Shown: positions 38,341-51,370 of the stretch, piece after piece
Position numbering within the stretch: the stretch's first letter is position 1
How the letters are laid out: the number at the start of each line of letters is the position of its first letter
Assembly: GCA_963457665.1 (NCBI GenBank)
Contig: OY735231.1
Coordinates: 36,287,337 to 36,351,336 of the forward strand
Source of the DNA: Thysanoteuthis rhombus
Lineage: Eukaryota > Mollusca > Cephalopoda > Oegopsida > Thysanoteuthidae
Length of the DNA: 64,000 bases
Reading direction: 5' to 3'
The notes under the pieces: generated by a model
What the model saw: only the letters and a program-made list of their open reading frames with translations
Databases searched by the model: none
What the model was told of the DNA's origin: nothing
Position numbers and translations under genes: made by a program

Positions 38341-40400
38341 ACAATTACAAGAAAACCATCAGCTAGAATAAATAGAGTGAAATTCACACTTTAAAGGGTT
38401 ATATTCAAAGAGCATTGTCACATGATACTTTTTTACAAGATAAGCATCAGAGTTTCGAATTACAAAAAACTGTAACTATATTAAAACAACTTGAAATAAG
38501 TGCATTTATTCTATAATAAGCTGATTGAAGTTCGAGGTTAGTAAACTGGTGTACTTCACATTCAGCCATCAATGTTCTTGAATGTACGTTTCCTAAAGGA
38601 ACATTGCTTTCCATTAATACCCCAACTAAATCAAAATAAATTGTTCACAATGGATATTTGAAGCTTCAGAACGACCTACGCAAGGTTACATAGTGAAATT
38701 CGACCCGAGCGGAAACGTGAATCATTGATTGATACAATTTCCTTTGAATTAAAGCTTTGTAATTCGCACAGTGGGGGTAACTTCCTTTCATCCCTCGTGC
38801 AATTTGATAGAGAGATGCTATAACAAAGCTGTTTGGTCTACTTCATTCAATATCATACATAACTTTTTTTTTTAATAATTCTATTCATTCTCATGGTAGT
38901 TCGTCTTGTTATTTGTTCAGAGGTTAGTTATATACTTTTTTATATATTTTTTCATGGGTGTTATGAATTAATGAATCAACTGCTTCAGCATATTGTATAA
39001 TGATGAACTTTAGTTATCTGATATGCTATTGCTATTTTTACCTAATCGTTTTAACATGTGTCCTGAACCTTTACTGAATCGTTCGAGTTTTCGAATAAGC
39101 TTTTGGCTTTCCGACGGTGTGACAAGAATCAGAAATCAGTGGGCCTTCAAATAAATCAATCACTTTCAGAATTCTATCCTGTAAGTGACCGCCCTACATC
39201 TGGAATTGAAGTTATCATAGCAATGTTTCAAGAAAAAACATGAAATTAATGATATATGGTGTAGGAGATAAGCGTAAAAATAGTGCTTGCATAATGGCAG
39301 TTATTTATAACGGTCTACAAGTAAAGCTTCTGCAGTTAAAAAAGATTCAAAATTCATTTATTGAAAAGCACATAATTTGAATCTTCTTGCAAATGATGCG
39401 GTAAAAGGAAATGCCAAATTCACTGATTTTCACACTCTTGACTGCTTGTACAAGTTTTTTAATGCAAGAGCTCGTGAGGGTCGTTACACGAAAAAACATT
39501 CCGCTACAGACTCTCTAATGAAAATGTATAACCTGATGATTTATAAGAGACAAAGCTTGTACAGAAGATGTTTACTCTTTAGCTAGATTAATTCTTTGGG
39601 TCTCCTCATTTTGCTGATACCGATAGAGTCCCATCTGATCCTTTTGATTTCATTTTCCCGATCGGTTAGGTGTAGGAAGGGACTTTATATTTATGATCGT
39701 ACGAACCATAGGGAGTGTCGGGCCATGTCCTGCCACGCTGATACCTGACATGATGGGAGAGGGTCTGATGAATGGCTATTCACTCCATATGTTAGCCGTG
39801 GTATTGTGAACTTTTCTAATATATAGGTATGGTTCCCTAACGTTGTCTACGCGAAGTTTCTACGTATTGGAATGAGTACAGTTTTATTTCTTACGACATT
39901 TTTGGTCAGCATGGAAGGTCAAAGCCTTTGTCTAGCACAAGACTAAGATGGCCGCTAATGATAAATTCTGTTGGCCATGATGTTACGAATTTAATTTTAT
40001 GCTTGATGGGTTTGTTTTATTTCAGAGCTGTAATGGAAGTCCCCAAACTATTTTTATTTTCATTTATCTTCACTTACCTTTTATCCCTCCATTTCGCCAC
40101 TCAATCTTTTTAGTATTCTAAAACTGACATTCTAAAAGGAATAATACATTGACTTAAAGTTTCTGTCAGTCCTTGTTCAAATCATAATTCCTCTCTCTCG
40201 CTTCGTTCACTATCCAAAGTGAAGAATTACAGTGAACAGTTACACTTGTCTAATCCCCATTAGATAAGGTCATCCTAACTTTTCAAAGGTAAAAATGTTG
40301 AAGTATCATGTTCTGAAGTCTATTCATTCATCGCTCAATTGAAGGATATTTTAGACTTCAAATTAAAGTTCGAATTCAACACTCCTAGTTCTCGAAATTC
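38341..40400. other. Upstream region of pseudogene D
   Basis: 38500-39600 aligns with 53400-54700, and 40150-40460 with 59850-60160, so D and E share this flank. E carries about 5 kb of extra transposon debris between these two blocks. Confidence 0.5.
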
Positions 40401-40460
40401 CCAATATTTTCACCAGTTGGGATTTCCTAGGGTACTCTTCACAAGAATTGAGAATTGTGA

Positions 40461-40536
40461 TGATGTCATTATTTGAGAGCAATTTTCTTCCATTGGCTCT
40501 TACGTTTCAACCACGTAAAGAGATTTTAAATAAGTA
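40461..40536 (+). promoter_or_regulatory. Promoter relic of pseudogene D
   Basis: TGATGTCATTA at 40461-40471 is intact, but the TATA box has decayed to TTTTAAATAAGTAGG near 40524-40538. The downstream TTTCGTCAGTGTTCAACTG block is still recognisable. Confidence 0.6.
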
Positions 40537-40660
40537 GGATGCAACTCCAATTTCGTCAGTGTTCAACTGATTCGAACTAAATTTGTTACCAGAAGTGCCC
40601 AGAGAATCAACCATCTTTTATTGACGTTTTTTACAGCAATTGATGATGACAAAACCACTC

Positions 40661-43600
40661 ATGTTTGGACTAATTTTTATTATAGCTGCGCTCTGTCTAT
40701 TGGGGGTGGGTTTGTTCACACCAAATCTAATCATTCTACATTTACTTCGTCAAATTTCAATGTTGACAAGGATATAACTGATTTTTTGGATGTAAATTAG
40801 GGGAGATGGAGAGGTTCGCGAAAATTGAAGATATCTACTTTTATAGATGATTCAGAAAAGTTTAATATACGTTAAAACACGGCATTTTTTACTAGGTTTT
40901 ACAGGCCCAAAAAATTTAGCAAGGCGAAGTTTTATCTCTGATTCATTTCGCTAAAATTGCAATGCCCAAATGGCGTCTCCATTCAGTGGATAACCAAATT
41001 TAAAGCAATTCACTATTGTGATATCGGAAAATTAGGCTCCAAGAAATACTAAAAGAATCTTAATTGATATGATACCGATTGATTCACTGAAACATTTTGT
41101 TGAAAATCAGTCACAGTGAAACGTTATAATCATCAAAATTACATTAATCACCAGTAAATGTTTCTTTTTATTAATATTTAATGTCTCTTCTAGATTGCCA
41201 TTGGAACAAGGCCCAATACAAGAAAGTACATTCTTCTCAAATATTTTGAATTTCCCTCCTATAAAATAATGATTCAATTTTCCTCCTTTTGCATATGGCA
41301 TTTCTTACACTGAAACGAATGAGGAAAGTTTGAAATAAGAAAAAGAGATCAATATCCCATTGTTTATTTGTAGGTCAGTATTTTGATTGAAAACATTTGT
41401 TAATTCAATTATGACTCACAACTCTTAAATTCCTATTTCCCTGTCTACTACAACTCTTAGATTGTTGAAACAGTAACCGATCCCCCATTTTACCATCGTT
41501 AAAATCGATTTTACAAATTTAATACTTATTTTCGTTATGGTTTTTGGATCCAAAGAAAAAATAGTATCTCTATCTCATAACATCTATCTAGATATCTGCA
41601 ATCAGAATTAGAAATTGATCCCTGATTTGCCGAAATTAACTTTCAGGTAGCAATTAGTTCAAGTCATCCTAGTGAAAATATCACCAAATATTAATAAAAT
41701 TGAACAAGATGAAAAATAAAGACGTTTGGATTTTAATACAGAATTCGTCAAACTGAAACCTCAAAAAAACAATCTGTCATTTTCAGAATGCATCGAAAAA
41801 GCTGCTGACACTATGTTTATGTAAGATTCTTCTACCAGCATCTGGGACAGGAACTAGAGAAAAAAACTCAAATTTGTCGCTGACCTTGTTGACAGCTTCG
41901 GTGTGGGTATTGGTAATTCCCAAGTCCGTGTTGGTGCTGTAACATACAGTAACCGAGCTAATCTGGACTTCTCTTTAGACGGATACGCTGACGCTGTCCA
42001 GTTGAAAAAAGCTACCTTAAACATTCCTCACAAACGTGGAAATACCAACACGGCTGATGCTCTCAGCTTACTCAAGAAAACAGTCGAACTTCTTAATTGG
42101 AAAACTAGCAAAGATCCCACCATAGCAATTATAATTACGGACGGTAAATCAATGGACCCTGCTGCTACAAAAGAAGAAGCTAGGAAACTGCATCAACTTG
42201 GTATTAATGTTTATGCTATTGGTGTTGGCAATTCAAGAATGTATGACATCAATGAGCTGAATGCAATTGCAAGTGATCCAGATAAATTACTCAGCATTGA
42301 AGGGAATTAGGAAAATATTCAACGTTAACATATGCCAAGGCATGTCCTATAACAGGTTTTACTAGTTGATAATATTCTAAATTACAGATTCATGTTTGCT
42401 TATCCTAGAAGGTAGGTCATTATTATTACTTTATCACCTGAAAAAGACTAATTATCGATATTTAAACACTGTTACTCTGTATTGATCTAGGGATATTCTT
42501 TATACAATTAAGTTCCAATAATATTTGCTGACTTAAAGCTATTGTTTCCAGAGAGAACTGTCATTCCGAGAGAAAGCAGTCCACAGAAAATACGAGAAAC
42601 GATGGAATACACGAGGGAATGTATTTAAAAAAAGCTTTCGTTGAAAGGTTTGTGAGGATTAAATAATTAATTCGGGCTTAAGTTCCGACTAAAGGGTTGA
42701 GTTAGGAATATGCATTAATTAATTTTATTCGTCGTATCTGCTATTTTAGCTCCACTTCTTGTTGTTTCCCATTGCAACCCGTCTTTTACGCCAGAACTCT
42801 GCAAGAGGATATATTTTCCATTATGATCTCCCAGAACACACTCAATTATGTCAATCATTTTTTGAAAATTTCTCATTTTTTGTATGGGGATGCTAAAATA
42901 GAAAAGACTCTTTGGGAAGGTTTAATGTAAAATGTATACAACTTAACAGAGCCGATAAGTGATATTTTTTCATTCAAGAGAAATTAGTGTTTATATTGTT
43001 ATGAATGTATATTAAAAAAAGAATTCGATTAATTTTTTTTAATATAATTAACAATTGTATAATTATCTCTAGTTTGGATGGAGTCTTTTTGAAAGCAAAA
43101 ACTTCACCTGTAGTATAAGATTTTCTTTCTCAGTAAACGCTGAACCTGAATACACTCATACAGATCGATCAAGTAAGTGTAATAAAAAAAATCTAAGTCT
43201 TCATATATTTGATATTTTTTTCACTGCAAACTGAGTTTTCATTGGGGAGAGAGAGAGAGAGAGAAGAGAGAGATTGTTATAACTTTGGGGCAGGGTTATT
43301 TAGATTGCAATAACCGGCTGATAACATAATGGAAGGAAAACAAATTCATATCCATCATTATGAATTCAATATTCTGCTTTTATATTCATTGTTTTGAACA
43401 ACTTCAGATTGTCAAAGTATTTTATTACACTACGCGGACAAGTTATAATGATTTTTCATTCATTTTGAATAAAGTGTTTGGGAATAACTGATTTTGATTA
43501 CAAAAACATTTTGTAACAGGAGATTCATATTGATTTATATTGATACTGACATAAAGAATGAAGTCATTCAAAATGTGGGAAATCACAACATCTTTATTGA

Positions 43601-44880
43601 GGTCAACTATTTCATCGTCTCAAAGCTAAAAAAAAAACGAACTCTATTGGACTGTCCAACTAAATGGCACTGATACTTTCTCATGTATTAAGCACTTCAA
43701 ATTCAATGCAGCATTTAGGAAGAATCCGATGCAAGCAGTCAAGTATGAGGACTCAATACAGTGATTCAAATGTCACGTGCCCAACTTGAATTACGAACAC
43801 TTCCAGTCGAGTGATGTTTTGTCTGCTAGTTTCGTAGATTTCACTATCATAGTAAATACTGGACTAAACGAAGTTCAGTAAATAACCCCAACTCAAGAAA
43901 AACAACTTTTTATCTATCAGTCTTAAGAGTATTCCTCCACAGAATTTCAAGAAAATTAGAAGTTATTCCTTTAGAGAAAAGCAAAATCTCACTGTATAAT
44001 TATTTTGTGCTAGATATTGTCACCAAGAATTCCAGTCTCCGGAAAGGATAGTGTTATACCTTATATTACACATATCAGGAATATGTAATCGGTATAGATC
44101 ACTTGGAAATAAAAACAATGTATGACATAAAGATATTTCTTAGTAGACACTATACTGATATGGAATCGTATTTTCCCTTCAACGCAAAGTCTGCTGTTTT
44201 CTTATAAAATATCGTTAATATGATTTATTGTTTTGTAAGTCGGTGAAGCAAATATTTTTTTCACTTTTACAGCCATTATACTGCTCGGTAACGAGTTTAT
44301 TATTATAGGAGACTATCGTTCCGGCTTGATACATGAATTCATTAATACTCTCCTTCTATACACCGGATACGAACATTTCAATGTTGTCTCCTATGGCTAT
44401 TGCCCTTCAGGCTTCAACGTCCCAATCACGTCTTTAATGAGCAAGGATCAGTCCACTATGAAGAATAGCTTCGTTGCTGATGGTAGACAGCGCAAATTTG
44501 TCGACGTCATACGAAAAATGAGGAATACGTTTAATATCCACTCTATTCCACACTCTAAAAGCGGCTGTATTGAAAACTAGGTTTTCGTTTTGCTTGTCGA
44601 GCTGTCCTTCATCACAATTACCCAAGAACTGGCCAAGAAAATTCAAATGCTTAAAAAGAATGTTGTCAGCTGTAATTGGTCGATGTTGGCCCCTGTCCAT
44701 GGCCACAGCTTGATAAACTACAGTCTATAAGCAGTCAGCCTTACCACAAGTATATATTGTGCCTCAATACCATCAATTTCTTCTCAAACCTCAACATAAC
44801 CCACTCCACTTTAGATCAATTTACGATCAAAAGGTCGAATACATTTCCAAATACAAAACAATTGCACTATATTACCATGT
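40661..44880 (+). pseudogene. Gene D: decayed copy of the vWA/mucin-like family
   Basis: Exon remnants are collinear with the paralogues: 40661-40705 (MFGLIFIIAALCLLG, donor GTGGGT), 41194-41221, 41787-42339, a 39-nt linker exon at 43134-43172 and a last exon from 44273. Damage is plain. The donor after exon 2 reads GAAAGT instead of GTGAGT. The vWA exon has TAA at 41822 (inside the MIDAS strand) and TAG at 41855. It also has a 3-nt insertion near 42090 and a deletion of about 20 nt near 42282 that shifts the frame, and its donor is GCATGT. The last exon has TAG at 44578 where gene A has CAG. I see no Thr-rich exon between 42340 and 43133. The linker exon and the 5' signal-peptide exon are still open. 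The last exon is clearly of gene A type (INTLLLYTGY, NVPITSLMSKD), so D is closer to A there than C is. An AATAAA is at 45243. Confidence 0.85.
43246..43273. repeat. (GA)n tract
   Basis: About 27 bp of GA with one interruption, 75 bp past the linker exon of pseudogene D. Confidence 0.85.
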
Positions 44881-45299
44881 AAACTATAATGCAATGTTTT
44901 CATTACCGATGACTTCTACCAACAATTACCTCTTACAAATGTCCTTATATAACTATTTCAGTGAACTTTGATCTCATTTTCAAATTCTTCACTAAACATT
45001 TTCACTCTACACGTGGGTTTGAATCCTGACAGAGCTTATTATGAAATATTTCACACACTTAAAAACCTACCCTGAGTCATATTTCAGATGACTCTCTCAA
45101 TCACAAAGGTTATATTGTCTGTATATATGTAAAATACATTTAACCCGAGACAGGATTAAGGTTGCTGGCAACTTTAATCTTATTTTCAAGCTGGTCAAAT
45201 AACACAAGGATTGTTTCATTGTTCCTATTTTTTTTTGCGTGAAATAAATTTTCATATTGAATTAACACTGGTTTTCTTTTTTTTACACTGTACTGTTTT

Positions 45300-48013
45300 T
45301 TTTATTTTCTGTTGGCATGTTCAATCTATCAGTGTCATAGCGATATTGTAATCTTTGTAAAGCTTATAAAGTTTCAAGATAGGAATTAATCATTATTTGT
45401 CAGAATCGTAATTGTAACAGCTCGTTTTCTTACGACGGTAACAATTTTTGAAAGGGAAGTAATCTCTGTAGAAACTGTTTTCGAGTGCGTAATGTTTGCC
45501 TTCGGACTCTATTTGATAAGTCATTGTGTGACAAAGGTTGTCTGATGACAGATCAGGAACCATTTACTCTTCTTGTTAAACGAATGTCACCGACTCTGAA
45601 CAGAATTTACCTCTCTTTTGCACTTTCGTGCCCTTGAGCTAATCCCATAGATAAATTCTAACATTCATGTTATTCTTATTTCCAAAACAAGGCAGAAAAT
45701 GTTGCAGCTTCCTTTACCCAATGAGGATCGAGGCATCTCGTAATAAAAGTGCGTAAGTACTACCCATAACTTATCGAGAGAGTGGCCTGCCCCGGGTGAC
45801 ACCATCAGAGGCTCGACACCATAACAACTGCCCGATTTTTCTCATTTTTTCATGAATAGATTTCTTAATTTGATAAATTAGAATTGACTTGGCATTAACT
45901 CAGATCTTGTGGATTCTTCAGACCTTTTAAACAGGGCAATAATGGTACTTTGCTATTCTCACGAGACATTCCATTGGTAAAAAGGTCAAAATTGTAACCA
46001 AACAAAGTCCTGGTAAGGAAGAAAAAAAGTATGTCTTGAGGTGGAAGACGTTCAGTAAATATGAAGTAAGTTCGGTAATTTGCTGCATTTAACGTACGTT
46101 GTTCAGTTAAAGCAACAACAGTCAGACTCCACTTAGTTCTATTTTCGACCTTACCTCAAATCGTTCGGTAAATAATGATAAGAAAGTTCTTGGTACGAAG
46201 CTAACATTGGTCAAGCCTTTTGCAACGTTCAGTTCAAGATCAAACTATTATCTATTCTTCTCACGTCGATGAAACATAAAATTAACTTACCGTTTTCAAT
46301 TATAAACGTGATCATAAATGTATGTTAATTGTTTCCTTCATGAATATTGATAGAATCAATTTAATCGAAAAAATATTCAATTAACAGAAAAGAAACAAAT
46401 GTAATATTCTGGTTATTTTTGTTTTGGTCCATCTGTCCGTTAAAGCCGTGATTCGTTACCTCAATGCTCGTTACAGCGAGTACTCATTGTATATACGTCT
46501 AAAAAACAAGATACCCCCCCCAAAAAAAAACACAGAGAACATCACGGCTTTATAATTTTTCGAAACATTAAACCTAAAACTGATTGTTGTTTTGTATCCA
46601 CGGTGTTCATCTCAATGGAAAACTTTTATCAATTGCATTTCTTCACGTTTTGTGTCAACGTTTGGTAGGAAATTGTGATTTTTGGTGGGCTTTTTGTGAA
46701 CATGGATTCACTGGTTTAGTATTTTATGAAAGGTGAATACCTTATCTTTACTACTTTAAACGGGGAATCTACACAGAGCCCATTAATTCAGGATAGTTCC
46801 AATGTAAACAGATACCCAGAAGATGTTTAATCTGTATCTTTTGATGTATGCAGAAAACGTGTTTATATAAGATGATAATTTTCAATAACCTGTACAAACT
46901 AAATTCATCACTAATGTCCAGTGTTAGTGAGACGATTCACAAACAGCAATGAAGAGCAAAGGCTCATGGAATAATAATTTTGAAAATTAGGGATAGATAT
47001 ATCTGAAGTAACGTATCGAAAAAAAAAAGAATAACTTCTACTATAATACTAAAGTATAGTTTCGTGTAATATAACGCTTAAACCCGCTTGGAAGAAACTT
47101 TACTAGGTATGAGCATGCGTGAAAAAATTCCTCGAAGATTTTATACAAAAAGAATGTTCTGAGTATAATTTTGAGTTACGTATACCTGGGGTGTAAAAAT
47201 ATCACCGAAATATCCTTGGAAGTGGGCAAGTTCTTAGAGGTGTGGGATGACATTGCAAGTTTCCTCTCCGGGTGACGTCAACCCTTGGAATGCCAATGTC
47301 TACTAAAATTTCTTAAGTGTTAGTCCATTAGTGTCACGTAGGCAAAAAGAGAAAAAAAGACGGAATGAAAATTCAATGATAAAAGCTATAGAGGGAGACA
47401 GAAAGAGAAATTAATATGAAGGAAATCAGAGTGGGAGAAAAAGGAGAGTAGATGCTGACGTCTGCTTTTAAGAAATTGAACGTATTTAGCCGGCTATTGC
47501 AAAAAAGGGGGTGGTTAAATAGGGAGTAAAAGAAAGAGAGAAAGGGATCAGATATTAAGAGAATTAAAGAAAAAATGAAATTATTTATTTGTTCAAACGA
47601 TTTCTAAGGTTGAACTTGAATATTGACCAGAGTTTGAACAATTTAGAAAAATGTTCAACAGAATCCAACGTAGATGAACATCAAACTGAAAGTTATTCAA
47701 CAACCATTATCCCGATTATCCCTGAGTACGGTTTTGTTTACTTCACTAACTTACGATAATAAAGTGTTTACTATTTTCAGTGTTCTTTTTACCTTACGAT
47801 GATAAAGTGTTTTTATTACTTTTTTCTAAATTGTTTATTGGGGTGTTCAGAAGATAAACAATGAGAATTATTTTTTTATATATGTAAGAAGCAATGCAAA
47901 AAGTTCATAGATGACATATAAAGAAAATGTCTGAAAGAATTTGTTAAGCTTCAAAATTCTATCCTCGGAAAAAAACTTAACTTACCACGAATCGTTTTAT
48001 GGCGCCTCTTTAC
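45300..48013. other. D-E intergenic region left of the RTE element
   Basis: No gene supported. Contains the 45.4 kb low-copy repeat and purine-rich sequence at 47330-47570. Confidence 0.45.
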
Positions 48014-51000
48014 GTCTCATCATCATCATCATCAGTCTTTTAGCGTCCGTCGTTGGACATAGACCTTCCCCAGGATTTGCCACACTTCCCTATCATGGGC
48101 GTCACGGAGCCAGTACTTCCTGAACTTGTCTAGCTCATCTCTCCATCTAACATTTTGCCGGCCTCGGTTGCGCATATGGTCTCGGGGAATCCATGTTGTG
48201 AGTCGTGATGTCCATCGATTGTCACCCATTCTTGCAACATGGCCAGCCCACCGCCATTTGAGATTTTTTATGGATTCTATGATGTCTCTAACTCTTGTCT
48301 TTTCCCGGATGTGCTGTGCTGTTTTGTGGTCTCTCCATGTGAGGCCCAGCATTATTCTTTGATGTGCACGTTGCATGGTTCTCAGCTTACGGGTCTGTTT
48401 CTTGGTTAAGTTCCATGTTTCAGCTCCATAAGTGACTATTGGGAAGATGCATTGGTTATACACCCTTCTCTTTAGGATTAATGGGATCTTATTATTTTTG
48501 AAGGTTGAGCTAGCTCTGCCAAAGGCTTGCCATCCTAGTGTGATTCTTCGCTTGATTTCTTCTTCTTTTGAGGGTCTCATGGAGATTCGTTGCCCTAGGT
48601 AGATGTAGTGGTCTACTTTCTCGAATTCTGTATCCTCGATTTCGATCTTAGTGTTTTTATCTCCAATGTGGCTGTTGCACATGATCTTCGTCTTGCTGAA
48701 GTTCATGTGTAGGCCGACTTTCTTGCTCTCTTCATTTAGTTCATCTATCATTAGTTGGAGGTCGTGTAGGTTCTCTGCGAAAAGGGCTATGTCGTCTGCG
48801 AATCTGAGGTTGCTCAGATACTCGCCGTCTATTTTAATTCCTTTACTCTCCCAGTCTAGCCTTCTGAAGATCATCTCGAGGCAGGCTGTGAAGAGTTTAG
48901 GTGAGCTGGTATCACCTTGTCTTACTCCTTTCTGGAGCTGGAAGGGGTCCGAGTCTTTATGTAGCCTGATAAATGAGCTGCCGTGATTGTATATATGTTT
49001 CAACACTTCAACATATACTGGATCTACACCTTGGCGACTGATGGCCTCCATGACCTTAGGGATTTCTACTGAGTCGAACGCCTTTTTGAAGTCGATAAAT
49101 GCTACGGCAAGTGGTAGTTTATACTCTGCTGCTTTTTCTTTCAGTTGATTTATCGAGTGCAGGTGGTCCATGGTCGAGTAGCTTCTTCTAAAGCCAGCCT
49201 GTTCACGTGGCTGGTTTTCATCGAGTGTTTTTGTGATTCGGTTAGTGATGATCTTTGTGAAAAGTTTATATACACAGTTGAGTAGGCTTATAGGCCTATA
49301 GTTGTTGAGGTCTTTCGGGTTTCCTTTTTTATATAAAAGCATTATGATAGCAGTATTCCAATCGTCTGGGACTTTACTGTGTTTTAGACACAAGTTGAAG
49401 AGGACGGCCAGTTTCCTAGTGATGATTTTACCTGCTTTTCGGAGTAGGTCGATGGTGATGTTGTCTGGTCCAGGGGCAGTTCCTTTCTTCGTCCGTTTAA
49501 TGGCTTCCTTCACCTCCCACGGGGTTACTTTTGGGAAGTCCTCCAGTTGTTTGCCAGTGTCTTGCGTATCTTGCTCATTGTTTTGCAGTCCTTGTTTGGA
49601 CGAATAAAGTTTTTGGTAGAATTCTTTGGCACGTTCGACAATCCTGTCTCTGTCTGCTGTTAGGTTTCCATTTTCCTCGAGTATGCTAGTTATTTGCCTT
49701 CGTCCCGAGTTGAGGAGTTTGTTTATAGCTTTGAAGCCCCGACCTTTTTCAAGAGTTGATTCAATGACTGCCGTCGTGTATCTCCTTTTGTCTTCTCTTA
49801 GTTTCTTCTTGATTAATTTGTTTAGTTCAGCCTCTTCAATTTTCTCTCTCGTTGTTGTCGGTGGCTTGAGGTTTCTGCGTTTTTCCATGAGATTTTTAGT
49901 CTCATCCGAGATTTTGCTAATGGGTTGTTTGCTCATTAGCTTGAATGTAGAGGCTACTTCAATTATTGACGTTGTCATTTTGCTGCTTAGTTCGTTGATG
50001 TTGGTGCTGGTGCTGTCTTGTTCAGTAAGAATTCTGAATCTGTTCCTCAATTCGAGCTTGAAAGATTGAACGTGCTCTTTTGGTATGTTTAGAGGCTGCG
50101 GTTTTGTATGGAACATTTTCCTGCGTTCTTTATTGGTGTTTATTTGTACTTTACATCGTACCATTCTGTGGTCGCTGCCTACATTGACTTGATTTAGGAC
50201 TTGGATGTCCTTGACGATATCGTTTTTTTCCGTTAGGATGTAGTCTATTTCGTTTCTTGTTTCCTGATTGGGGCTCTTCCAAGTCCATTTCCTATTGGGT
50301 CCCTTCTTGAAAAAGGTGTTCATGATTTTGAATCCATTTGCCGTTGCAAAGTTTACAAGATCTTCTCCTCTCTCGTTGCGTATTTTGTATCCAAATCTGC
50401 CGACGCAATTTTCATTTCCTTGTCCTACTTGTGCATTGAAGTCTCCCATGATAACATTGAAGTGTTTTCTGGTGCCTTGGAGTAGGGAGTTCAAGTCATC
50501 ATAGAAGTTGTCTATTTCTTGTTGGGTTGATTGCGAAGTGGGAGCGTAGACTTGGATTATATTGAGTTTGTATCGTTTTGAAAGTTGTATGGTGACGCTA
50601 GCTATTCGGTCAGAGACGGCTTTGAAGCCAGTTACATTGTCTTTCAGGTTCTTATTTATGAGAAAGCCAACTCCACTTTGTTTTACTTTCTCTTTACCGT
50701 AGCTGTAAAGAAGATGCTTGCTTCTCAGTTCGATTAGTTCTTCTCCGGGTCTTCTTACCTCACTAATGCCTATGATTTCCCATTTGACATTTCTGATTTC
50801 ACTTTCTAGATCAGTTAGGTGTATGTCAGTTTACAGTGTTCTGACGTTGTATGTGCCTATGTATAAGTTTGTCTTCTTGTTGACAGTTTTAGAGTTCTGT
50901 TGAAATGGTCGTTGTTTGAGCGGTGACTCAGTAGGGACAGATTGTCCCTTGGTGAAGGATTTGGGTAGTCGCTTTCGGAGCACATCACCCCTACCCAAAG

Positions 51001-51045
51001 TAAGTGATGTGGCTGAGTCTTTTGGGGCCGATACGAAACTTCATA
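48014..51045 (-). mobile_element. Nearly intact RTE-type non-LTR retrotransposon
   Basis: The element runs on the minus strand from about 51045 to a 3' end at 48014. It encodes an apurinic-type endonuclease followed by a reverse transcriptase. The 3' UTR is almost absent and ends in a short (TGA)n tail, typical of the RTE clade. No LTR or polyA tail is seen. Target-site duplications could not be identified with confidence. The 5' boundary is approximate and set by the loss of coding sequence. Confidence 0.85.
48032..50830 (-). CDS. RTE endonuclease / reverse transcriptase ORF
   Basis: The open frame runs from just after a TAA at 50833-50831 to the TGA at the 3' end. The N-terminal endonuclease shows IIGISEVRR, VYAPTSQS, GDFNAQVG and SDHRMVR. 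The reverse transcriptase shows APGPDNI, NYRPISLL, AFIDFKKAFDS, QGDTSSPKLF and the catalytic FADD (FADDIALFAENL). The C-terminal tail carries WAGHVARM and RWRDELDKF, usual in RTE-like proteins. Upstream of the TAA the same frame continues with GTYNVRTL, the expected start of the endonuclease, so one point change (CAA to TAA is the simplest) separates the two parts. Upstream coding extends to about 51040. This copy looks young relative to the other fragments in the window. Confidence 0.88.
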   Translation of the reverse strand, partial: TDIHLTDLESEIRNVKWEIIGISEVRRPGEELIELRSKHLLYSYGKEKVKQSGVGFLINKNLKDNVTGFKAVSDRIASVTIQLSKRYKLNIIQVYAPTSQSTQQEIDNFYDDLNSLLQGTRKHFNVIMGDFNAQVGQGNENCVGRFGYKIRNERGEDLVNFATANGFKIMNTFFKKGPNRKWTWKSPNQETRNEIDYILTEKNDIVKDIQVLNQVNVGSDHRMVRCKVQINTNKERRKMFHTKPQPLNIPKEHVQSFKLELRNRFRILTEQDSTSTNINELSSKMTTSIIEVASTFKLMSKQPISKISDETKNLMEKRRNLKPPTTTREKIEEAELNKLIKKKLREDKRRYTTAVIESTLEKGRGFKAINKLLNSGRRQITSILEENGNLTADRDRIVERAKEFYQKLYSSKQGLQNNEQDTQDTGKQLEDFPKVTPWEVKEAIKRTKKGTAPGPDNITIDLLRKAGKIITRKLAVLFNLCLKHSKVPDDWNTAIIMLLYKKGNPKDLNNYRPISLLNCVYKLFTKIITNRITKTLDENQPREQAGFRRSYSTMDHLHSINQLKEKAAEYKLPLAVAFIDFKKAFDSVEIPKVMEAISRQGVDPVYVEVLKHIYNHGSSFIRLHKDSDPFQLQKGVRQGDTSSPKLFTACLEMIFRRLDWESKGIKIDGEYLSNLRFADDIALFAENLHDLQLMIDELNEESKKVGLHMNFSKTKIMCNSHIGDKNTKIEIEDTEFEKVDHYIYLGQRISMRPSKEEEIKRRITLGWQAFGRASSTFKNNKIPLILKRRVYNQCIFPIVTYGAETWNLTKKQTRKLRTMQRAHQRIMLGLTWRDHKTAQHIREKTRVRDIIESIKNLKWRWAGHVARMGDNRWTSRLTTWIPRDHMRNRGRQNVRWRDELDKFRKYWLRDAHDREVWQILGKVYVQRRTLKD

Positions 51046-51239
51046 TTTAGCTAGATATATAAAAGGTCACTTCCGACAACGAATCCACAAAAGCCCCAAA
51101 CACAATTGCTAAATTGCTGTGATCTATTGTTCATTTGCCTCGGCACTTCTAGCTGATTCTAACTTCTAGGCCGATCCAAATTTCATCGTTTTTTCCATCA
51201 TAACTAGTCACCGTACAAAACGCTTCCCATTTTAGTTCA

Positions 51240-51370
51240 ATGTTGTAATACTCTGGAATATACGGGGTCTACATTATTATTACTGTATTATTGTGTCAAT
51301 GACTTTGGCAATTTCCACTGAATCGAAGTCAAAAAATGGTATTGCTAGTGGCATCCTATATTCTACTCAT
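51240..51370 (-). mobile_element. Short RTE fragment
   Basis: About 130 bp match the reverse transcriptase region around the EIPKVME segment of the 48 kb element. It lies just 5' of that element and is clearly a separate, older piece. Confidence 0.45.

Noticed and set aside
46441..46552. Perfect 12-bp inverted repeat (TAAAGCCGTGAT / ATCACGGCTTTA) with an 88-bp loop
   Set aside because: About one such pair is expected by chance in a window of this size, and no second copy or target duplication was seen.
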